Assembly: GCA_030838025.1 (NCBI GenBank)
Contig: JAUTXM010000453.1
Coordinates: forward strand, 1 to 17,092
DNA length: 17,092 nucleotides
Direction of reading: 5' to 3'
Source of the DNA: Acidimicrobiaceae bacterium
GTDB taxonomy: Bacteria > Actinomycetota > Acidimicrobiia > Acidimicrobiales > Palsa-688
Shown: positions 13,263-17,092 of the stretch, one piece after another
Layout: the number at the start of each line of letters is the position of its first letter
How positions within the stretch are numbered: position 1 is the stretch's first letter
Notes under the pieces: model-generated
Seen by the model: only the letters and a program-made list of their open reading frames with translations
What the model was told of the DNA's origin: nothing
Databases searched by the model: none
Made by a program: the position numbers and the translations under genes

Positions 13263-14894
13263 ATGGACGCGGACCATGCACCGCAGCGGGTTGGTCGGGC
13301 CACCGACACAGACGACGACGCCAGCAATGGCAAACCGGTCGTCGCTACCGGGGCCTCCGACGCCCCCGACGCCCCCGACCTCCTCGAACTCCCCGACGGC
13401 GCCAACGGTGGCGACGGCGCCGCCAGTGCGGACCTCGCCAACGGCCCCGGCCTCGCCAACGGTCCCGGCCTCCCCGACCTCCCCGACGGGCGGGCTGCCC
13501 ATCGCCAGGACGTGCCGAATGGCAACACCGGCGATCGCCCGGTCTCCGACGAAGACGCCGGAGCCGGCGAAGCGACCGGCGGCCAGGCGGCGGACCTGGA
13601 GGCGGTCGGGACCGACACGACCAACGACCCAGCGATCGATGACGTCAACCCGGCCGCGCCGGAGCCGGCCGCGCCGATCCCCGCCGGAGGTTCCGACGGG
13701 CTAACCACCCCGGGCGAAGGTTCCTTCACCCCTGTCACGCGCGCGGCCATCACGACGCCGGTGGGCACCGGGCCCTCGGCGGCCGCGGCCCAGGTCGCGG
13801 ACCAGGAGCAAGAAGAGCGCCCCCACGAAGAGGTTCCCTGGCTCGTCATCTGGACCGCGATTGGCGTCGTGTTGGGCGCGGTCGTCGCCATCGAGTTGAT
13901 CCTGGCCCTGCGGACGGTGATCGAACTCTTGGTGATTTCCACCTTCTTCGCTGTGGTGTTGAGTCCGGCGGTGAGCGGCCTGGTCCGGCTGCGGATCCGC
14001 CGAGGCCTGGCGACCGCGATCGTCTTCTTCCTCGGTATGGCCTTGTTCGGCGGCCTCGGGTACCTATTCATCCACCCGCTGTACCAGCAGGCGATCCATT
14101 TCGCCAACGACCTGCCGGGCACGTTGGCCCGGGTGCAAGCCGGTAAGGGTCGCATCGGCAGCATCATCGCCCGCTACCACCTGCAGAAGGATGCCGCGAC
14201 CTACATCCCGAAGATCAGGGACTACTTGAGCCACCTCGGCGGCCCTGCCCTGGGCATTGCCAAAACCGTCCTATCCGGGCTCGGCGGCCTGGTGCTCCTG
14301 TCGATCATGACCTTCCTGATGTTGCTCGAAGGACCGTCGATCGTGAACGGAACCCTCCGCATCCTGTCGCCGCAGCACGCACGACGGGTCCGTCGAATCC
14401 TCGACGATGTCGCAAAGTCGGTCACGGGCTACGTCATCGGCAACTTCACCACCTCCGTCATCGCGGGCGTGGTGTGCACCGTCGCCCTGCTCGTCCTCGG
14501 GGTGCCATTCGCCGTGGTGTTCGGTGTCTGGGTTGCACTGGTGGACTTCATCCCGCTCGTTGGGGGCTTGCTGGCGGGCGTCCCCACGGTTGCCTTTGCG
14601 TTCCTGCACTCCCCCATCGCGGGCATTGTCACCCTCATCGTGTTTCTGGTGTACCAGCAACTCGAGAACCACGTGCTCAACCCCTTGATCATGAGCAAGA
14701 CCGTGAACCTGAGCGCCTTGTGGGTCCTGCTTTCGGTCCTCGCGGGGGCGGAGCTGGCCGGGTTCGTGGGCGCCCTGCTGGCGATCCCAGCCGCGGGCAC
14801 CATCCACGTGATCGCACGGGACATCTGGGACGAGCGCCGAGGGCGGTTGAAGACGACACCGACGGTGGGGCCCGACCAGGAACCCCTTCCCTGA
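13263..14894 (+). CDS. AI-2E family transporter with long acidic N-terminal extension
   Basis: A multi-pass membrane protein of the AI-2E (TqsA/YdiK-like) superfamily; members move small molecules or ions, and the substrate here is unknown. 543 residues against about 350-400 for typical members. The membrane part starts at about residue 192: paired helices 192-235, 249-271, a soluble mid-region 275-330, then helices 333-356, 395-427, 432-470 and 482-515. Family motifs are DFIPLVGGLLAGVP (428-441) and YQQLENHVLNPLIM (464-477). Residues 1-190 are disordered, rich in Asp, Pro, Gly and Ala, with 18-bp-encoded LANGPG repeats. The strong ribosome site before ATG 13263 indicates that the extension is translated. 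The methyltransferase gene follows after 16 bp. Confidence 0.9.
   Translation: MDADHAPQRVGRATDTDDDASNGKPVVATGASDAPDAPDLLELPDGANGGDGAASADLANGPGLANGPGLPDLPDGRAAHRQDVPNGNTGDRPVSDEDAGAGEATGGQAADLEAVGTDTTNDPAIDDVNPAAPEPAAPIPAGGSDGLTTPGEGSFTPVTRAAITTPVGTGPSAAAAQVADQEQEERPHEEVPWLVIWTAIGVVLGAVVAIELILALRTVIELLVISTFFAVVLSPAVSGLVRLRIRRGLATAIVFFLGMALFGGLGYLFIHPLYQQAIHFANDLPGTLARVQAGKGRIGSIIARYHLQKDAATYIPKIRDYLSHLGGPALGIAKTVLSGLGGLVLLSIMTFLMLLEGPSIVNGTLRILSPQHARRVRRILDDVAKSVTGYVIGNFTTSVIAGVVCTVALLVLGVPFAVVFGVWVALVDFIPLVGGLLAGVPTVAFAFLHSPIAGIVTLIVFLVYQQLENHVLNPLIMSKTVNLSALWVLLSVLAGAELAGFVGALLAIPAAGTIHVIARDIWDERRGRLKTTPTVGPDQEPLP
13434..13469. repeat. 18-bp tandem duplication in the AI-2E gene N-terminus
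   Basis: ctcgccaacggccccggc (13434-13451) is repeated with one change at 13452-13469, encoding LANGPG-LANGPG. Shorter ccccgac repeats follow (13470-13487, LPDLPD), and similar ones occur near 13364-13380. Confidence 0.85.
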
Positions 14895-14910
14895 GGAGCC
14901 AGGGCCGGCC

Positions 14911-15705
14911 ATGCCCGCCGACGGCTGGGACCCCGCGCAGTACGACCGATTTCGCCAGGAGCGCCAACAGCCCTTCGTCGACCTTCTCGCACTCCTGCAT
15001 CCGGCGCCGGGGTGCCGGGCGATCGATCTGGGATGTGGGACCGGGGAACTAACCGTCGCCCTGCACAAGCACCTACTGGCAGGCGAGACGATCGGCATCG
15101 ACCGCTCGGCCGCCATGCTCGACGACAGCGACCGCTGGGCGGTCGAAGGCGTGTGGTTCGGCCAGCGCGACATCGTGTCCTTTCCCGACCCCGACGGTTC
15201 GGACGGGCATTTCGATGTGATCGCCGCCAATGCGTCGCTGCAATGGGTCCATGACCATCACCGCGTGCTGGACGCGCTGACCACGGCGTTGCGCCCGCAC
15301 GGCCAGCTGGCGTTTCAGGTACCGGCCAACTTCGATCACCCCTCGCACGCCGTTGCCACGGATGTGGCGGCCGAGGCCCCCTTTGCCGGTGCCCTGGCCG
15401 ACGCCGGCGATCCGCGGCCGGCAGCAGTGCTTGCACCCGAGGAGTACGCCATCGCGCTATACGGGATGGGCTACACCGACCAGGTCGTCCGCCTGCAGGT
15501 CTACGGCCACCTCCTGGCGTCGACCGAGGACGTCGTCGAGTGGGTCAAGGGCACGCTCCTCACCCCGTACCGCGAACGGTTGGATCCGGCCAGCTACGAG
15601 GCGTTTGTCGAGCGCTACCGCAGCCGGTTACTGGGCATCCTGGGCGACCAACGGCCGTACTTCTACCCGTTCAAACGGATCCTTTGCTGGGCTCGGCGAC
15701 CGTAG
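14911..15705 (+). CDS. Trans-aconitate 2-methyltransferase-like SAM methyltransferase
   Basis: A class I SAM-dependent methyltransferase, 264 residues, very close in layout to Tam, which methyl-esterifies trans-aconitate. The N-terminus WDPAQYDRFRQER (6-18) matches the Tam signature. Motif I is DLGCGTG (39-45), and the acidic loop is IGIDRSAAML (61-70). ANASLQWVHDH (106-116), FQVPANFDHPSH and EDVVEWVKGTLLTPYRERL are Tam-like substrate-side regions. It is soluble and cytoplasmic. ATG 14911 has GAGGAG 10-15 nt upstream and lies 16 bp after the AI-2E stop, so the two are likely co-transcribed. Substrate identity is inferred from similarity only; other small carboxylates are possible. The 3' end overlaps the convergent TraG-like gene by 35 bp. 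Confidence 0.85.
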   Translation: MPADGWDPAQYDRFRQERQQPFVDLLALLHPAPGCRAIDLGCGTGELTVALHKHLLAGETIGIDRSAAMLDDSDRWAVEGVWFGQRDIVSFPDPDGSDGHFDVIAANASLQWVHDHHRVLDALTTALRPHGQLAFQVPANFDHPSHAVATDVAAEAPFAGALADAGDPRPAAVLAPEEYAIALYGMGYTDQVVRLQVYGHLLASTEDVVEWVKGTLLTPYRERLDPASYEAFVERYRSRLLGILGDQRPYFYPFKRILCWARRP

Positions 15706-17092
15706 CGCGCCGCCGGAGTTCGGCGTCGCGGAACCAGGGTCGCAAGGCGAGTCTCGCCGGCGGGAGATGGCCGTAGATGAGCACACCGTGGCCGGGCGAG
15801 ATCCTTCGCACCTCGTCGGCCGGGACGAGCCGCCGGTACGTGATGGACGACGATGTTGACCGGCGGCCGTCGCGGAGGTCAGCCGTCAGCGTCTGTTCCC
15901 GGACCGCCTGTTCGCCGGCCAGCCCCGACACGGTGTCGAGGGTGCCGACATCGGCGATACCCGACAGCGCCACCTTGGCCCGATGGTTGTTGGCGATGGA
16001 GCGCGCCCGATCGGGCCCGTAGCGGGCCGAGAGTTGGGCCAGGTCCTGGCAGACCGTGACCAGCTGAATGCCCATTCCGGCGCCGGTGGATGCCAGGCGG
16101 TCCAGGTCCTGCAGCGGCGCGATATTGGCGGCTTCGTCGAGCACCACGAGCAGCGGCGGATCGAGAGGGCCCTGGCGTTCATAGCGGTTGACGGCCGCCT
16201 GGACGACCGCCCCGACGAGGGCGCTGAACACCCCCTGGACCCGCGCCTGCTCGTGGGCCGGCCCGCAGAGGTACAAGGTGTTGGCTCCCTGGAGCAGGGC
16301 CACGGGATCGATGTCGGAGTGTTGCGACGAATCGGCGACGACGGGGTCCTCGTAGGGGGCGAGAACCGTCTCCAATGTGGTGTAGATCGAACTTCGGATG
16401 CGCTCGTCACGAGCGATTCCCGCGAGGAGCGCCTGCACGGCCTCGCCCTCCCCGGCCATCTCGAGCAGCAAGCGGACCTCATCGGTCTCCTGGAGGTTCG
16501 TCCAGCGGACCACCTCGCCGATGGACCGGCCGCCCCGCTGGGCCGCCAGAAGGAGGGGAGCGAGCAACTTGGCCGAGGCGGAGAACCAGAACGCGCTGTC
16601 GCTCAAGCCGGTTTGCGCCGGTGTCACGCCGACCAGCGCCTGGGCGACTCGTTGGGCCCCACTCCAAGTCGACGCCTCGGTCACGGGCGACCATTTCGAG
16701 CGCTGACCGGCACGCGCTGATCCGGTCGGATCGAACACCCAGATCCGCCCGAGCGTCGCCCGGTACCCGCTGGTTTGGGCGACGAGGTCGTCCTTCACCG
16801 AGGTGGCAATCACCGGTCCGTCCCATTCGAGCAGGGCCGGGATGGCAAGCGCCGAGGTCTTGCCCGACTGAGTCGGCCCGAGGACCAGCACCGAATGCCG
16901 CGCCTCGGTCGCCACCAGAGTGCGCCCGACCCGACCGAGGACGAGACGACCCGCATCGGCCCGGCCCACCCGGAGCGACCCCAGGTCCCGTGGGGCCGCC
17001 CAATGTGCCCCGCCGACCCAATGGCGCCCGCCGCTCCCGAGCCATCCGAGGCCGAGCCATCCGAGGCCAAGCCCTCCGTTGGCCAAACCGTC
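15671..17092 (-). CDS. VirD4/TraG-type coupling ATPase, 5' end beyond the window
   Basis: A type IV secretion coupling-protein-like ATPase that would feed DNA or protein into a secretion channel. The frame stays open to the right edge, so the gene is probably partial. The first available start is TTG 17086, giving 471 residues, and membrane helices typical of VirD4 may lie upstream. Counting from that TTG: Walker A LGPTQSGKT (69-77), VKDDLV (97-102), Walker B LLVVLDEAANIAPL (312-325), the CQDLAQL sensor-like region (346-352) and the C-terminal WFRD (451-454), a usual TraG/VirD4 ending. A Gly/Leu/Trp repeat occupies residues 5-20. No relaxase or other transfer gene is in view. Third-position GC looks like that of its neighbours, giving no sign of recent transfer. 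Confidence 0.85.
   Translation of the reverse strand, partial: DGLANGGLGLGWLGLGWLGSGGRHWVGGAHWAAPRDLGSLRVGRADAGRLVLGRVGRTLVATEARHSVLVLGPTQSGKTSALAIPALLEWDGPVIATSVKDDLVAQTSGYRATLGRIWVFDPTGSARAGQRSKWSPVTEASTWSGAQRVAQALVGVTPAQTGLSDSAFWFSASAKLLAPLLLAAQRGGRSIGEVVRWTNLQETDEVRLLLEMAGEGEAVQALLAGIARDERIRSSIYTTLETVLAPYEDPVVADSSQHSDIDPVALLQGANTLYLCGPAHEQARVQGVFSALVGAVVQAAVNRYERQGPLDPPLLVVLDEAANIAPLQDLDRLASTGAGMGIQLVTVCQDLAQLSARYGPDRARSIANNHRAKVALSGIADVGTLDTVSGLAGEQAVREQTLTADLRDGRRSTSSSITYRRLVPADEVRRISPGHGVLIYGHLPPARLALRPWFRDAELRRRATVAEPSKGSV
15706..15730 (+). terminator. GC-rich hairpin immediately after the methyltransferase stop
   Basis: CGCGCCGCCG (15706-15715) and CGGCGTCGCG (15721-15730) form a 10-bp stem with one mismatch and a 5-nt loop (gagtt), starting directly after the TAG. 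There is no T-tract, which is common in high-GC actinobacteria. It lies inside the C-terminal codons of the convergent TraG-like gene, so coding constraint could also explain it. Confidence 0.4.
17042..17071. repeat. 15-bp tandem duplication in the TraG-like gene
   Basis: ccatccgaggccgag (17042-17056) is followed by ccatccgaggccaag (17057-17071), with degenerate copies on both sides. They encode GLGWL-type repeats on the minus strand near the window edge. Confidence 0.85.

Overview
The window is dense, very GC-rich chromosomal DNA, most likely from an actinobacterium. I infer an Acidimicrobiia-like lineage, but no marker fixes the rank. The evidence is a MenB closely resembling the mycobacterial enzyme, a MurT/GatD lipid II amidation pair, a polyphosphate-glucokinase-like ROK kinase, a LolA-like/ABC exporter cluster, many GTG starts, and hardly any intergenic space. 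I recognise thirteen gene calls. I see no tRNA, rRNA, insertion sequence or CRISPR array.

Layout. (1) 45-1937, minus strand: menB (menaquinone synthesis), then an MpaB/rubber-oxygenase-family (DUF2236) gene. (2) 1938-2436: an AT-richer gap with a probable 76-residue membrane protein on the minus strand. (3) 2437-4360: an ACT-domain regulator (+), a 135-residue protein of unknown function (-) whose stop codon overlaps that of the ACT gene, and, divergent from it, a ROK/polyphosphate-glucokinase-like kinase (+). (4) 4380-9434, minus strand: a compact four-gene unit of LolA/RseB-like secreted protein, ABC ATPase, ABC-2 permease and a membrane-anchored glycoside hydrolase with two Fn3-like domains. 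(5) 9435-9686: an intergenic segment with two copies of a hairpin-forming repeat sharing a perfect 25-bp core. (6) 9687-13187, minus strand: murT-gatD-pncB, with overlapping start and stop codons. (7) 13263-15705, plus strand: an AI-2E family membrane protein with a 190-residue acidic N-terminal extension, then a trans-aconitate-methyltransferase-like gene. (8) 15671-17092, minus strand: a VirD4/TraG-type ATPase running off the window edge, whose 3' end overlaps the methyltransferase gene by 35 bp.

How the genes work together. MurT and GatD form the enzyme that amidates the D-glutamate of lipid II. Translational coupling to nicotinate phosphoribosyltransferase puts NAD salvage in the same transcript. 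The LolA-like/ABC/glycosidase unit looks like a cell-envelope module that moves or processes a lipid- or glycan-type substrate; the substrate cannot be read from sequence. A theme across the window is short in-frame tandem repeats (9-18 bp units, all multiples of 3), found in at least eight of the thirteen genes, including conserved enzymes. I did not find a clearly new defence or mobile system. The most unusual items are the glycosidase-ABC unit, the murT-gatD-pncB coupling, the hairpin repeat pair, the pervasive coding minisatellites and the TraG-like gene at the right edge.
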